64,000 nt of DNA from Caulobacter segnis (GCF_023935105.1 NZ_CP096040.1:4507001-4571000), one strand, 5' to 3'. Positions 40,508 through 52,241 are shown, counted from the stretch's first letter. Made by a program: numbers and translations. Notes: generated from the sequence alone by a model not told the origin.

Positions 40508-42177
40508 CCTGGACCCTGCTGTTCTCGCTGCTGGTCAAGTCCAGCCTCGTCGCCGGTGCCGGCCTGGTCTCCGCCCGCTTCCTGACCCGCCGGCCGGTCG
40601 AGCGCGTCGACATCCTGCGCGCCACGGTCTGCGTGCTGCTGGCCCTGCCGGCGATCATGAACATGCTGCCGCCGATCGAGCTGGCCTTGCTGCCGCCCTT
40701 GCCGACGGAGCCCGTCGTCGCGCCCCTGGCCGGCGCGCTTTCCGCGCCCATCGCCGCGCCGCCCTGGTGGACGACGCCGGGCGCGATGATTGGCGGCGCG
40801 TGGCTGCTGGGCGCGGCGCTGATCGGCGGCCGCCTGGCGCTGGGCCTGCGGACCCTGGAGCGCTGGACCCGCAAGGGCCAGCCGGTGACCGACCCCGCCT
40901 GGCTGGCCCCGATCGAGGACCTGCCGCCCGTCGACCGTCCCGGCCTGGTGGCCAGCGACCGCGTCGCCGGTCCGCTCAGCTGGGGCGTGGCGCCCGGAAC
41001 CATCCTGCTGGATCCGGCCACCCTGGCCGAGCCGCAGACCGCTCCCGCCATCATGGCCCACGAGCTGGCCCACCTGCGCCGCCACGACTGGATCTTCCTG
41101 ATCCTGTCGCGCGCGGTCTTGGCCATCTTCTGGTTCAACCCGCTGGTCTGGCGGCTGCACGCGGTGCTGGCCCAGCGCGCCGAGGAGGCCGCCGACGCCG
41201 ACGCCATCGGCCAGGTCGACCGCGCGCTCTACGCCCGCACCCTGGTGCGCCTGGCCGCTGCGCCCGCCCTGCTCGGCGCCTCCAGGGAGTCCCGAGGGAA
41301 GCCCTGGCGATGGCCGCCGACTCCAAGACGCTGAAGACGAGGATCGCCCGCATCATGACCGACACGCCCGAACGCCGCCGCCCCCTGACCGTGGGCCTGA
41401 CCGTCGCCGCCCTGGCCATCGTCGCCACGCCCCTGGCCGCCTTCGGCCTGAGCCGCCAGATCGCCCCCGTCGCGCCGGTCCCGCCCGCGCCGCCCGCCGC
41501 GGTCGCCAGCAGCCCCCTGCCGCCGGCGCCGCCAGCGCCCCCGCGGCGATCTCGGAAGCCGCGCCGGCCGCCGAAGCCGCCGAACCGGCTCCGCCGGCTC
41601 CCCCGCCCCACCGGCCCCCGCCGCCAATGCGGCCGACACCTATGACCGGATCCAGGCGCGGGCCCAGGCCGACTGGAACCAGGCCCAGGCGCGCGCCGAC
41701 GCCGAATGGGCCAAGGCCCAGGCGGACGCCGCCCGCGTCAACGCCGCCGAGATCCGCCGCCAGATCGAGGCCCATCGCGGCGAGATCGAGATGGCCGCCC
41801 GTCTGGCCCGGCGCCAAGCCGAGCGGGCCCAGCTCTCGGCCGAGAACGCCCGCCGCATCGGCGAACAGGCGCGCCTGGCCGGTGAACGCGCGCGCCAGGA
41901 GGGCGAACGCGCCCGCGTCCTGGCCACCAGGCAGGCCCGTGTCGACATGGCCAGGGGCGCCGAGCAGATGCGCGGCGGAGCCCGCCAGATGCGCGAGGAA
42001 GCCGCCCGCCTGCGCGACCCGGCCTACCGCGCCCAGAAGATCCGGGAAAACAGCGCCCGCGGTAACACGGTCACCGACGCCGAGCTGATCGACCTCTCGC
42101 GCAAGCTGCCCGCCCAGGCCGACGACCTGGAGCGCCAGGCCGAGCACATGGCGGAACAGGCGCGGGACATGACCTGA
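40504..42177 (+). CDS. BlaR1-like M56 membrane metallopeptidase, frameshifted as sequenced
   Basis: About 558 residues once repaired. The N-terminal membrane helices and the M56 zinc motif (IMAHELAHLRRHDWIFLI) read in one frame to about 41290. The next part (EALAMAADSKTLKTRIARI, a membrane helix, then a Pro/Ala-rich stretch) needs a shift of one base. A further shift near 41525 gives AAISEAAPAAEAAEPAPP. A last one near 41605 leads to a long charged coiled coil (DRIQARAQADWNQAQARADA to AEHMAEQARDMT). Each step equals one missing base in GC-rich sequence, so errors in the sequence are more likely than decay. It has no penicillin-binding domain, unlike true BlaR1. It is coupled to the BlaI repressor. 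Confidence 0.85.
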
Positions 42178-42419
42178 GGCCGCCGGAGCCGCTGCCCGCC
42201 CAAAGCGCTCCGGTCGCACGATCGGGGCGCTTTTCGTTTGCCCGCCCAAACCCCGAAACGGGTAGCATTGCGATGTATTGTCGCGGAGGGCGAAAGAACA
42301 ATTCGGATAACGGATTGGGTAATTTTTGACCCGACAAATGAACGCGCGTGCACAGGTCGACGGAAGGCGGGCGCCTTCCTTCGGGCCTGGGCTTAATCTC
42401 GTCATTTGGGATCAAACAC

Positions 42420-44336
42420 TTGCGCCTCTCGGACCTTTCCATTTCCCGTAAGCTGATCCTGGCCTTCGCCTGTCTGGTGACGTTGAGCGTGGCCTCGTCG
42501 GGTTTCAGCATCTGGAAGATGCGCCAGGTGGCGCAGGCGGTTCAGTGGAACAATCATACCCAGGAGGTGCTGGCCGCCGCCGCGGCGGTCGGCGCGGCGA
42601 TGGTCGACCAGGAGACCGGGGTGCGCGGCTATCTGATCGCCGGCGACGACGGCTTCCTCGAGCCGTACAAGAACGGCCGCGCCGCCTATGCCGAGGCCTT
42701 CGGCAAGCTCAAGACCCTGACCGCCGACAACGCCGCCCAGCAGACGCGGATCGCCGCCCTGGGCGCTTCGGCCGAGGGCTGGATGGGCAAGGTGGCCGAG
42801 GTCGAGATCGCGGCCATGCACGAGCCGGCGACGGTGGAGCACGCGCGCGAGATGGAACGCTCGCGCGCCGGCAAGACCTACATGGACAAGGTCCGCGGCG
42901 CGCTCGGCGAGATCAAGGGCGCGGAGACCGAACTGCTGGTCCAGCGCGCCGAGCGGCAGAACCGCGACCAGACGCAGGCCCAGCTCACCCTGATCGTCGG
43001 CGGCCTGGCGGGCGTCCTGGCGGCCGTGGGCATGGCCTGGATCCTGAGCCGCGCGATCGCCACGCCGATCAACGGCCTGGACCGCGCGATGCAGCGCCTG
43101 GCCGCCGGCGATCTGGACGCCGAGGCGCCCGGCCGCGAACGCCGCGACGAACTGGGCGCCATGGCGCGCACCGTCCAGACCTTCAAGGACGCCGCCATCG
43201 AGAAGCTGCGTCTGCAGGACGCCGCCGCCGAGCTGGACCGAACCGCCGAGGGCGAGCGCCAGCGCAACGAGGCGGCCAAGGCCGAGTCGGCCCGCCAGCA
43301 GCAGATCGTGGTCGACGGCGTGGCCTCCGGGCTGGAGAAGCTGGCGGCGGGCGACCTAGTCTATCGCATCGAGACCCCGTTCTCGGCCGAGTACGAGAAG
43401 CTGCGCACCGACTTCAACGCGGCCATGGTCCAGCTGCAGGAGACGATGAAGATCGTCACCGCCAAGGTCGACGGCATGCGCTCGGGCGCCCATGAGATCA
43501 GCCACGCCGCCGACGACCTGTCGCGGCGTACCGAACAGCAGGCCGCCAGCCTAGAAGAGACGGCCGCGGCGCTGGACCAGATCACCGCCACCGTCCGCAA
43601 GACCTCGGAGGGCGCCAACCACGCGCGCAACGTCGTCACCTCGGCCAAGTCGGACGCCGAGCACTCGGGTGAGGTCGTGCGCAAGGCGGTCGGCGCCATG
43701 AGCCAGATCGAAAGCTCGTCCAGCCAGATCAGCCAGATCATCGGGGTGATCGACGAGATCGCCTTCCAGACCAATCTCCTGGCCTTGAACGCCGGCGTCG
43801 AGGCCGCCCGCGCCGGTGAAAGCGGACGAGGCTTCGCGGTCGTCGCGCAAGAGGTGCGGGCCCTGGCCCAGCGCTCTGCCGACGCCGCCAAGGAGATCAA
43901 GGCGCTGATCTCGACCTCGACCCAGCAGGTCGAGGAAGGCGTCAGCCTGGTCGGCCAGACGGGTGAGGCCCTGGCCCGCATCCTCACCCAGGTGGGCGAC
44001 ATCACCGTCATCGTCAGCGAGATCGCCGCCTCGGCCCAGGAGCAGTCGACCGGCCTGCAGCAGGTCAACGCCACGGTGAACCAGATGGACCAGGTCACCC
44101 AGCAGAATGCGGCGATGGTCGAGCAATCGACCGCCGCCAGCCATTCGCTGAACCAGGAAGCCATGGACCTGGCCGGGCTGGTCGGCCGCTTCCGCGTCGA
44201 TCAGCGCGCGGCCGCCGCCGCGCCCGCCTCGACCGCGCCCAAGTCCCGCGCCGCTCCGGCGATGAAGACGCTGGCGCGCGCCGGCCAGGGGGGCGCCGTG
44301 CGGAAGTCCGAAGTCGACACCTGGGAAGAATTCTGA
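42420..44336 (+). CDS. Methyl-accepting chemotaxis protein
   Basis: A 638-residue chemoreceptor. A first membrane helix (LILAFACLVTLSVASSGF) is followed by a periplasmic CHASE3-like domain (DQETGVRGYLIAGDDGFL), a second helix (LTLIVGGLAGVLAAVGMAWIL), two HAMP-type segments, and a signalling domain whose hairpin tip is FQTNLLALNAGVEAARAGES. It ends in TWEEF, a pentapeptide of the CheR/CheB-tethering type. TTG at 42420 is preferred by resemblance to Caulobacter receptors starting MRLSDLSISRK; the frame also opens earlier, so the start is not certain. It has a bidirectional terminator. Confidence 0.93.
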   Translation: MRLSDLSISRKLILAFACLVTLSVASSGFSIWKMRQVAQAVQWNNHTQEVLAAAAAVGAAMVDQETGVRGYLIAGDDGFLEPYKNGRAAYAEAFGKLKTLTADNAAQQTRIAALGASAEGWMGKVAEVEIAAMHEPATVEHAREMERSRAGKTYMDKVRGALGEIKGAETELLVQRAERQNRDQTQAQLTLIVGGLAGVLAAVGMAWILSRAIATPINGLDRAMQRLAAGDLDAEAPGRERRDELGAMARTVQTFKDAAIEKLRLQDAAAELDRTAEGERQRNEAAKAESARQQQIVVDGVASGLEKLAAGDLVYRIETPFSAEYEKLRTDFNAAMVQLQETMKIVTAKVDGMRSGAHEISHAADDLSRRTEQQAASLEETAAALDQITATVRKTSEGANHARNVVTSAKSDAEHSGEVVRKAVGAMSQIESSSSQISQIIGVIDEIAFQTNLLALNAGVEAARAGESGRGFAVVAQEVRALAQRSADAAKEIKALISTSTQQVEEGVSLVGQTGEALARILTQVGDITVIVSEIAASAQEQSTGLQQVNATVNQMDQVTQQNAAMVEQSTAASHSLNQEAMDLAGLVGRFRVDQRAAAAAPASTAPKSRAAPAMKTLARAGQGGAVRKSEVDTWEEF

Positions 44337-44356
44337 CCACGACCCGACGCCGAAAC

Positions 44357-44393
44357 GAAAACGCCCCGGTCCTGCGACCGGGGCGTCTTTGTT
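44357..44393. terminator. Bidirectional terminator between mcp and rpoD
   Basis: ACGCCCCGGTC (44361-44371) and GACCGGGGCGT (44376-44386) form an 11-bp perfect stem with a CTGC loop. TTT and a T-rich tail follow on the plus strand; AAAA precedes it, giving TTTT on the minus strand for rpoD. Confidence 0.9.
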
Positions 44394-44427
44394 TCTGGAG
44401 GGCTCTTCGCCGGGCCGAGGGCCGGAC

Positions 44428-46386
<1,959 letters not shown>

Positions 46387-46449
46387 CAAGCTCTCCGAAA
46401 TCGACACCGCCGGGCTCTGCAAGAGCGGCGCCGAGAAAATCCGTTTCGA

Positions 46450-46479
46450 AAAGGCGCTGCCTATTCGGTCGGCGCCTTT
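46450..46479 (-). other. Terminator-like hairpin in the rpoD leader
   Basis: AAAGGCGC and GCGCCTTT pair perfectly across a 14-nt loop, and on the minus strand the stem is followed by TTCG. It could attenuate readthrough from dnaG into rpoD or protect the mRNA 5' end. Confidence 0.5.
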
Positions 46480-46828
46480 ATTCAGCGCGCTCCCAAGGAT
46501 CACGTTCCCGTCAGAAGTCGCCTAGCGCGCCCTTTTCGCCATGTGCGAACGCTCCGCGGGAAACCCGGCGGAGGCCGTAAGGCGTGGGCGCGGCCTGGCG
46601 TCTTCCCTGATCGGGTCGACGACCGCTGGGGACCTGGGGCGGCAACGAGGGTGACATCTTGTTTCGATATAGGGCGCGCGCTCCGGCGGCCCGAGTGATG
46701 TCAGTCAGCTGCTTGGCAGTTCCTTGAGTCGGCATGTGGCTTTGGGTGACGCCGGTGTCAAGATGGGACGGCCCTGTTACCGCAAAGATTTGCAGCTCCT
46801 TTTCCTCGCCGCTTCGCTCTTTTCCCGC

Positions 46829-46949
46829 CTCCCCGGCGAAAGCCGGGGCCTAGATTCAGCCTGAGCGACTTGGATGGATGCGCCCTCGCGCGGCGGCAGA
46901 ATGACCAACGCCCTGGGTTCGACCTGGGCCCCGGCTTTCGCCGGGGAAG
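46829..46949. repeat. Paired palindromic repeat, family A copy 4 (inverted)
   Basis: Arms CCCCGGCGAAAGCCGGGG (left) and CCCCGGCTTTCGCCGGGG (right). The interior reads GATTCAGCCTGAGCG on the left and GGGTTCGACCTGGG on the right, the reverse of copies 2, 3 and 5. It lies 32 nt past the dnaG stop. Confidence 0.9.
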
Positions 46950-46981
46950 CGGATGTGGGAGCCGTGGAGAGACGGGTGGAG

Positions 46982-48906
46982 CTACTGCGCCCGCCAGAAC
47001 TCCAGATTGCTGATCTGGCGCTGCAGGATGGCGATGCGGTCGCGCAGGTCGCGCGTGGCGGCCAGGCTGGCGGCGGTCACGTCCTCGCGGCGCATGCCGT
47101 CCAGGGCGCGTTCCGAATCGGCGATCTCGATCACCGCCTCGTAGCAGGCCGCCCATAGCGACCGGGCCTTGGCTGGATCGTAGCGGGCGTCCAGGAACGG
47201 CGCGTCGGACTGGGCGACGCGCTCGACCTCGGCCAGGGCGTCAGAAAGCCCCTTGCGCGACAGGCGCTCGCGCAGCGTAACGTCGTCGCCGTGGTCGTCG
47301 CACAGGGCCAGGAACAGCTCGTGGGCCAGGGGCTGCAGGCGCGGATCCCCGAAACCGACCCGCTCGAGGGCCTCGTCATAGGCCCGCGCCCAGCCCGGGT
47401 GGTCGATGGCCGCCAAGGCGATGGCGGCGCTGAACGGCTTGATGCGCCCGACGATCTGGGCCTTGGCGATGGGGCGCAGACCAGGATCCGGCGGCTCGCG
47501 CTTGCCGTTCTTCCAGGTCCCACCGCCGTTGCGGGGCGTGAACGGGCGATCGCGGAATCCGCCGCCGCCATAGCCGCCGCCGAAGCCCCCGCCATCCTGC
47601 GGCGGGCCTGGCCGCGCGCGCTGGAAGAGTTCGTCATAGCGGTCGCGCAGGTCGTCCTTGTAGGCCTGAGCCAGATCCTTGTCGGCGATGGTCCCGGCCG
47701 CCGCGCGCAGGCGCTGGCGCAGGCCGGCCTTGCGCTCGGGGGTGTCCAGCGGCTCCAGGTCGCGCTCGCGCTCGAACAGGGCCACGACGAAGGGCTTGGT
47801 GTCGGCCAGCTGCCCCCGCAGCGCGTCCACCCCTGCTCGCGCAGCACGTCGTCGGGATCCTTGCCGCCGACCGGCATCGAGAAGCGGAACGACCGGCCAG
47901 GCTTCAGCAGCGGCAGGGCGCGGTCGATGGCCCGGTGGGCCGCGCGCTGGCCGGCCTTGTCGCCGTCGAAGCACAGGGTCGGCTCGGGATGCAGGCGCCA
48001 CAGGGCCTCCATCTGTTCCTCGGTCAGGGCCGTGCCCATGGCCGCCACGGCCGGCACGTTGGCGCGCTGGCAGGCGATGACGTCCATATAGCCCTCGACC
48101 ACCACCATGGGCGTGCGTTCGTTGGGCGCGGCCGACTGCCCCGCGTGCAGGATCTTGCGGGCCTCGAACAGGCCGTACAGCACCCGCCCCTTGTGGAAGA
48201 GGCCAGTCTCGGGCCCGTTCAGGTACTTGGCGCGGGCGTTGGGATCCATGGCCCGGCCGCCGAACGACACCACTTTCCCCCGGCTGTCGGTGATCGGAAA
48301 GATGATCCGGTCGCGGAAGCGGTCATAGGGCGCGCCGCCGTCCTCGGGCGAGATCAGCACCCCGGCGTCGACCAGGTCGCCCGGCTTGGCGCCCTTGGCG
48401 ATCAGATAGTCCTTCAGCCCCGTGCGGTTGTTGGGCGCGAAGCCGATGCGGAAACGGCTCCATTCCGTCTCGGGCAGGCCGCGCTTTTCGAGGTAGGCGC
48501 GCGCCGTCTGCCCGCCGGGCCGGCGCAACTCGGCCTCGAACCAGGCGGTGGCCAGCTCCATCCAGTCGCCCAGGGACGAGCGCTTCTGCTCCTCGCGGGC
48601 GGTTTGCGGGTCGACGGCGGGCAGGCTCATGCCGGCCTCGGCCGCCAGCCGCTCTACCGCCTCGCTGAAGGTCAGCCGCTCGGTCTCCTGCAGGAAGCTG
48701 ATGATGTCGCCGTGCTTGCCGCTGGAGAAGCAGTGGTAGAAGCCCTTCTCGTCGTTGACGAAGAACGACGGGCTCTTCTCCTTGGTGAACGGCGACAGCC
48801 CCGCGTACTCGCGACCCTGCCGCCGCAGCTTCACCGTCTTGCCGACGACGTCGGACGGGCGAAGGCGGGACTTCAGTTCTTCGAGGAAGCGGTCGTCGAA
48901 ACGCAT
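46982..48906 (-). CDS. dnaG: DNA primase DnaG, frameshifted as sequenced
   Basis: About 641 residues once repaired. DnaG makes RNA primers at the replication fork. The N-terminal region reads FLEELKSRLRPSDVVGKTVK, then a degenerate zinc-binding motif (GLSPFTKEKSPSF; YHCFSSGKHGD). The TOPRIM core has VVVEGYMDVIACQ and CFDGDKAGQRAAH. After VLREQG the frame breaks, and the rest (VDALRGQLADTKPFVVALFE, and the helicase-binding C-terminus to EFWRAQ) continues one base off. Adding one C to the CCCC run at 47830-47833 restores it. As dnaG is essential, the break should be a sequence error. It lies upstream of rpoD in the same direction. Confidence 0.95.
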
Positions 48907-49026
48907 CTAGGGCGGGGGCCGATCGGTGGATCGCGCATCATAGTGAAGCGGGAGGGCGTCGATATCGGACGTCGGCGCTTCGCCCACAAGTTTGCTGAGT
49001 CTGTGGATATCTCAAGCGCGGCATTA

Positions 49027-49052
49027 GGAACATCGACTCCGTCCGATCCGTT
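49027..49052 (+). promoter_or_regulatory. EcfG/SigT-type general stress promoter containing a CcrM site
   Basis: GGAAC at 49027-49031 and CGTT at 49049-49052 with a 17-bp spacer. The spacer contains GACTC (49035-49039 region), a GANTC methylation site. It lies 59 nt before the BON-protein ATG. Confidence 0.75.
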
Positions 49053-49111
49053 TTGAAGGCCGGGGCGCCTCGACGCGCCCGCAGCTTTCAAGACCGTCAC
49101 GGAGAAGACCC

Positions 49112-50023
49112 ATGCCCCAGAGATGGAATGACCGCGAAGGCCGCTTCGATGTCGAAGCCGACGGCGATTTCGACCGCGATCGCGGGTACGGCTACGACGC
49201 CGCGCGCCGTCGCGATGCGAACCGCGACCCGGATAGGTCCAGCTACACGAACTCCGGCTACGAGACCAATTCTGGCTACGAGACTGGCGCGGATCGCGAA
49301 GGCTATCGTGGCGAGCGGTCGCGTCGCCACGGCGGCCAGTTCCTGCGCGCGGCCCAGCAGGGCGGCGACATCGGCTATGGCCGCACGCGCTCGGGCGCCG
49401 ACTACGGCGCCGGGGCGACCGGGACCCGCGGTCCCGGCGACTGGGGCCGCGTGGGCGGCCACGACTTCGGCGGCGCGACCGGCGACTACGGCTCCAGCGG
49501 CTATTCCAGCCGTACGGCCGACTATGGCGACGAACGCTATTTCGATCACCGCGACCGCGATCGCTACGGCTACGCGGGCGCCTATGGCGACCACCAGCCC
49601 TACCGCTCGTTCCGCGGCGACGGCGCGCATCGCCCGCGCCACGAGGAACGCACCTGGTTCGACCGGGCCCGCGACGAGGTCTCCTCGTGGATGGGCGACC
49701 AGGACGCCCTTCATCGCCGTGAAGCCGACGGCGCCCATCGCGGGCGGGGTCCCAAGGGCTATCGCCGCTCGGACGAACGCATCCGCGAGGACGTCAGCGA
49801 CCGCCTGACCGACGACAGCTGGCTGGACGCCCATGGCGTCGAGGTCTCGGTCTCGGACGGCGACGTGACCCTGTCGGGCACCGTCCGCTCGCGCGAGGAC
49901 AAGAAGCGCGCCGAAGCCCTGGCCGAGCGCGTGACGGGCGTCGACAACGTCCAGAACAACCTGCGCGTCGAGCGCGGGACGGATACGACGACGTCGACCG
50001 TACCGCTGTCGGATCCGCTGTAG
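49112..50023 (+). CDS. BON-domain protein with a long low-complexity N-terminus
   Basis: A 303-residue protein without a signal peptide. Residues 1-215 are extraordinarily rich in Gly, Asp, Arg, Tyr and Ser, with repeats such as SGYETNSGYETG and DYGSSGYSSRTADYG, and look disordered. A WFDRARDEVSSWMGDQDA segment precedes the C-terminal BON domain (VSDRLTDDSWLDAHGVEVSV, then VTLSGTVRSREDKKRAEALAERVTGVDNVQN). BON domains bind membranes or small ligands and occur in osmotic-stress proteins such as OsmY. An EcfG-type promoter makes this a likely general-stress protein. Confidence 0.88.
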   Translation: MPQRWNDREGRFDVEADGDFDRDRGYGYDAARRRDANRDPDRSSYTNSGYETNSGYETGADREGYRGERSRRHGGQFLRAAQQGGDIGYGRTRSGADYGAGATGTRGPGDWGRVGGHDFGGATGDYGSSGYSSRTADYGDERYFDHRDRDRYGYAGAYGDHQPYRSFRGDGAHRPRHEERTWFDRARDEVSSWMGDQDALHRREADGAHRGRGPKGYRRSDERIREDVSDRLTDDSWLDAHGVEVSVSDGDVTLSGTVRSREDKKRAEALAERVTGVDNVQNNLRVERGTDTTTSTVPLSDPL

Positions 50024-50038
50024 GCGGTAAGCGGCTCA

Positions 50039-50144
50039 CCTCCCCTCCGGGGGAGGTGGCCCACAGGGCCGGAGGGGGCAGCGCGGCCGACGCCCAGCTA
50101 GCCCCTCAGTTGCTTCGCAAGAGCTCCCCAAACGGGGGAGCAGA
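50039..50144. repeat. Paired palindromic repeat, family C copy 2
   Basis: It starts CCTCCCCTCCGGGGGAGG and ends GCTCCCCAAACGGGGGAGC. The interior has ACAGGGCCGGAGGGGGC and GCCCCTCAGTTGCTTCGC, matching copies at 27154 and 62671. It lies 15 nt after the BON gene. Confidence 0.85.
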
Positions 50145-50312
50145 ATATTTGCCACATTGTCGCCAAGTTTCAGCGACGAAACGAAACACCCTCCGCGTAC
50201 CCACGTTCTGCGCTTCCGGGCCAAGTTGCCCTCGACAAGTGGGGGTTAACGCCACAAACATCCCGGCTTCTCGCCGCGGGAGGGAGCCCGCGCGCCGCAT
50301 TTGGGGTGTTTC

Positions 50313-52241
50313 GTGAAAGCGCTGTTCTTCTCCGTCTCCGTCCTGTCCCTGGCCGCCACCGCGGCTCTGGCTCAGCAGCCCCTGCCGGAGTCGGCGCCCG
50401 CCACCCCGCCGATCGAAGCGCCGCGCGACGTGCCTTATGTCGGCGCCCTGAAGCTGACGGTCGACGCCACCGACCTGGACCGCAAGATCTGGAACGTCAC
50501 GACCACCATGCCGGTCGGCAAGGCCGGCGACTTCGTGTTCCTGTACCCGCAGTGGGTCCCGGGCGGCCACTCGCCGCGCAACGACCTGGACAAGCTGGCG
50601 GGCCTGGTGGTGACGGCCAACGGCAAGCGCATCCCGTGGACGCGCGACGTCGTGCAGGTCAGCGCCTTCCACGTCGACGTCCCGGCCGGCGTCAGCGAGA
50701 TCCAGATCAGCTACCAGTTCCTGACCGCCGTCGAGGCCAAGGTCGGCCGCACCGAGGTCACCCCCGAGATGCTGAACCTGCAATGGCTGCAGGTGACCAT
50801 GTACCCGGCCGGCTACTACACCCGCCAGATCCCGATCGAGGCCAGCGTCAAGCTGCCGGAAGGCTGGAAGCTGGCCACCGCGCTGGAGACCGCCCGCACC
50901 GACGGCCAGGTCACGACCTTCAAGCCGACCACCGTCGAGACCCTGGTCGACAGCCCCATCTTCGCGGGCAAGTACTTCAAATCGATCGAGCTGGATCCGA
51001 ACGGCCCGGCGCCGGTGCGCCTGAACCTGGTCGCCGACAGCCCCGAGCTGCTGGACGCCAAGCCCGAGCAGATCCAGATCCACAAGGACCTCGTGCAGCA
51101 GGCCTACAAGCTGTACGGCTCGCACCACTACGACCACTACGACTTCCTGGTCGCCCTGTCGGACAAGATCGGCGGCATCGGCCTGGAGCACCACCGCTCG
51201 TCCGAGAACCGGGTGGTCCCCAAGTACTTCACCGAATGGGACAAGAGCTTCGTCGGCCGCGACCTGCTCAGCCACGAATACACCCACTCGTGGAACGGCA
51301 AGTTCCGCCGCGCCGCCGACCTGTGGACCCCGAACCTGAACGTGCCGATGCGCGACAGCATGATGTGGGTCTATGAGGGCCAGACTCAGTACTGGGGCAA
51401 CGTCCTGGCCGCCCGCTCGGGCCTTTTGACCAAGCAACAGGCGCTGGACAGCCTGGCCTCGACGGCCGCGGCCTATGACAACCGCCGCGGCCGCGACTGG
51501 CGCCCGGTGCAGGACACCACCAACGACCCGATCATCGCCAGCCGCAAGCCGCTGTCGTGGCTGTCCTGGCAGCGCAGCGAAGACTACTATTCCGAAGGGC
51601 TGCTGGTCTGGCTCGACGCCGACACCCTGATCCGCGAGAAGACCAATGGGAAGAAGTCGCTGGACGACTTCGCCAAGGCCTTCTTCGGCGTCGACAATGG
51701 CTCGTACGTGCCGCGCACCTACACCTTCGACGACGTGGTCGCCGCGTTGAACGGCGTCTATGCCTATGACTGGGCGAGCTTCCTGAAGACCCGCATCCAG
51801 GACGTCCAGGAAAAGGCCCCGCTCGATGGCTTCGCGCGCGGCGGCTACAAGGTCGTCTACACCGACACCCAGACCGAGTTCATGAAGACGGCCGAAAGCA
51901 AGGCCAAGACCACCGCCCTGCCCTATTCGCTGGGCCTGACGGCGGGGTCGGACGGCGTGCTGAGCGACGTGCAGTGGGGCGGTCCGGCGTTCAAGGCCGG
52001 CCTGACCCAGGGGCTGACGGTGGTGGCGGTCAATGGCGAGGCGTTCGACGGCGACAAGCTGAAGGCCGCCGTCACCGCCGCCATGAAGCCCGAGAACCCG
52101 CTGGTCGAACTCCTGATCAAGGACGGCTCGCGCTACCGGATGGTCAAGATCGACTATCGCGGCGGCCTGCGCTACCCGCGCCTGGAGAAGATCGCCGGCG
52201 TCCCCAGCCGCCTGGACGACATCCTCACGCCGCGCAAATAA
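50313..52241 (+). CDS. Exported M61-family glycyl aminopeptidase with PDZ domain
   Basis: A 642-residue metalloprotease. A signal peptide (VKALFFSVSVLSLAATAALAQ) precedes an N-terminal beta-sandwich. The thermolysin-like zinc motif is LLSHEYTHSWNGKF, with the downstream Glu in WVYEGQTQYWGN. A PDZ domain closes the protein (SLGLTAGSDGVLSDVQWGG, GLTVVAVNGEAFDG). M61 enzymes prefer N-terminal glycine. GTG at 50313 is chosen because it begins the signal peptide; TTG at 50301 is in frame but unlikely. A strong terminator follows. Confidence 0.92.
   Translation: MKALFFSVSVLSLAATAALAQQPLPESAPATPPIEAPRDVPYVGALKLTVDATDLDRKIWNVTTTMPVGKAGDFVFLYPQWVPGGHSPRNDLDKLAGLVVTANGKRIPWTRDVVQVSAFHVDVPAGVSEIQISYQFLTAVEAKVGRTEVTPEMLNLQWLQVTMYPAGYYTRQIPIEASVKLPEGWKLATALETARTDGQVTTFKPTTVETLVDSPIFAGKYFKSIELDPNGPAPVRLNLVADSPELLDAKPEQIQIHKDLVQQAYKLYGSHHYDHYDFLVALSDKIGGIGLEHHRSSENRVVPKYFTEWDKSFVGRDLLSHEYTHSWNGKFRRAADLWTPNLNVPMRDSMMWVYEGQTQYWGNVLAARSGLLTKQQALDSLASTAAAYDNRRGRDWRPVQDTTNDPIIASRKPLSWLSWQRSEDYYSEGLLVWLDADTLIREKTNGKKSLDDFAKAFFGVDNGSYVPRTYTFDDVVAALNGVYAYDWASFLKTRIQDVQEKAPLDGFARGGYKVVYTDTQTEFMKTAESKAKTTALPYSLGLTAGSDGVLSDVQWGGPAFKAGLTQGLTVVAVNGEAFDGDKLKAAVTAAMKPENPLVELLIKDGSRYRMVKIDYRGGLRYPRLEKIAGVPSRLDDILTPRK

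Larger units (their letters stand above)
46387..46981. other. 595-bp dnaG-rpoD intergenic region
   Basis: No gene is supported. It holds a terminator-like hairpin 63-93 nt before rpoD, a possible TTGACA -35 on the minus strand at 46761-46756 with only a poor -10, and a family A repeat just after dnaG. Confidence 0.6.

Noticed and set aside
47825..47840. Programmed frameshifting in dnaG
   Set aside because: The site CAGGGGTGG is not a canonical X-XXY-YYZ slippery sequence, I see no stimulatory hairpin, and similar breaks occur in two unrelated genes. A sequence error is simpler.
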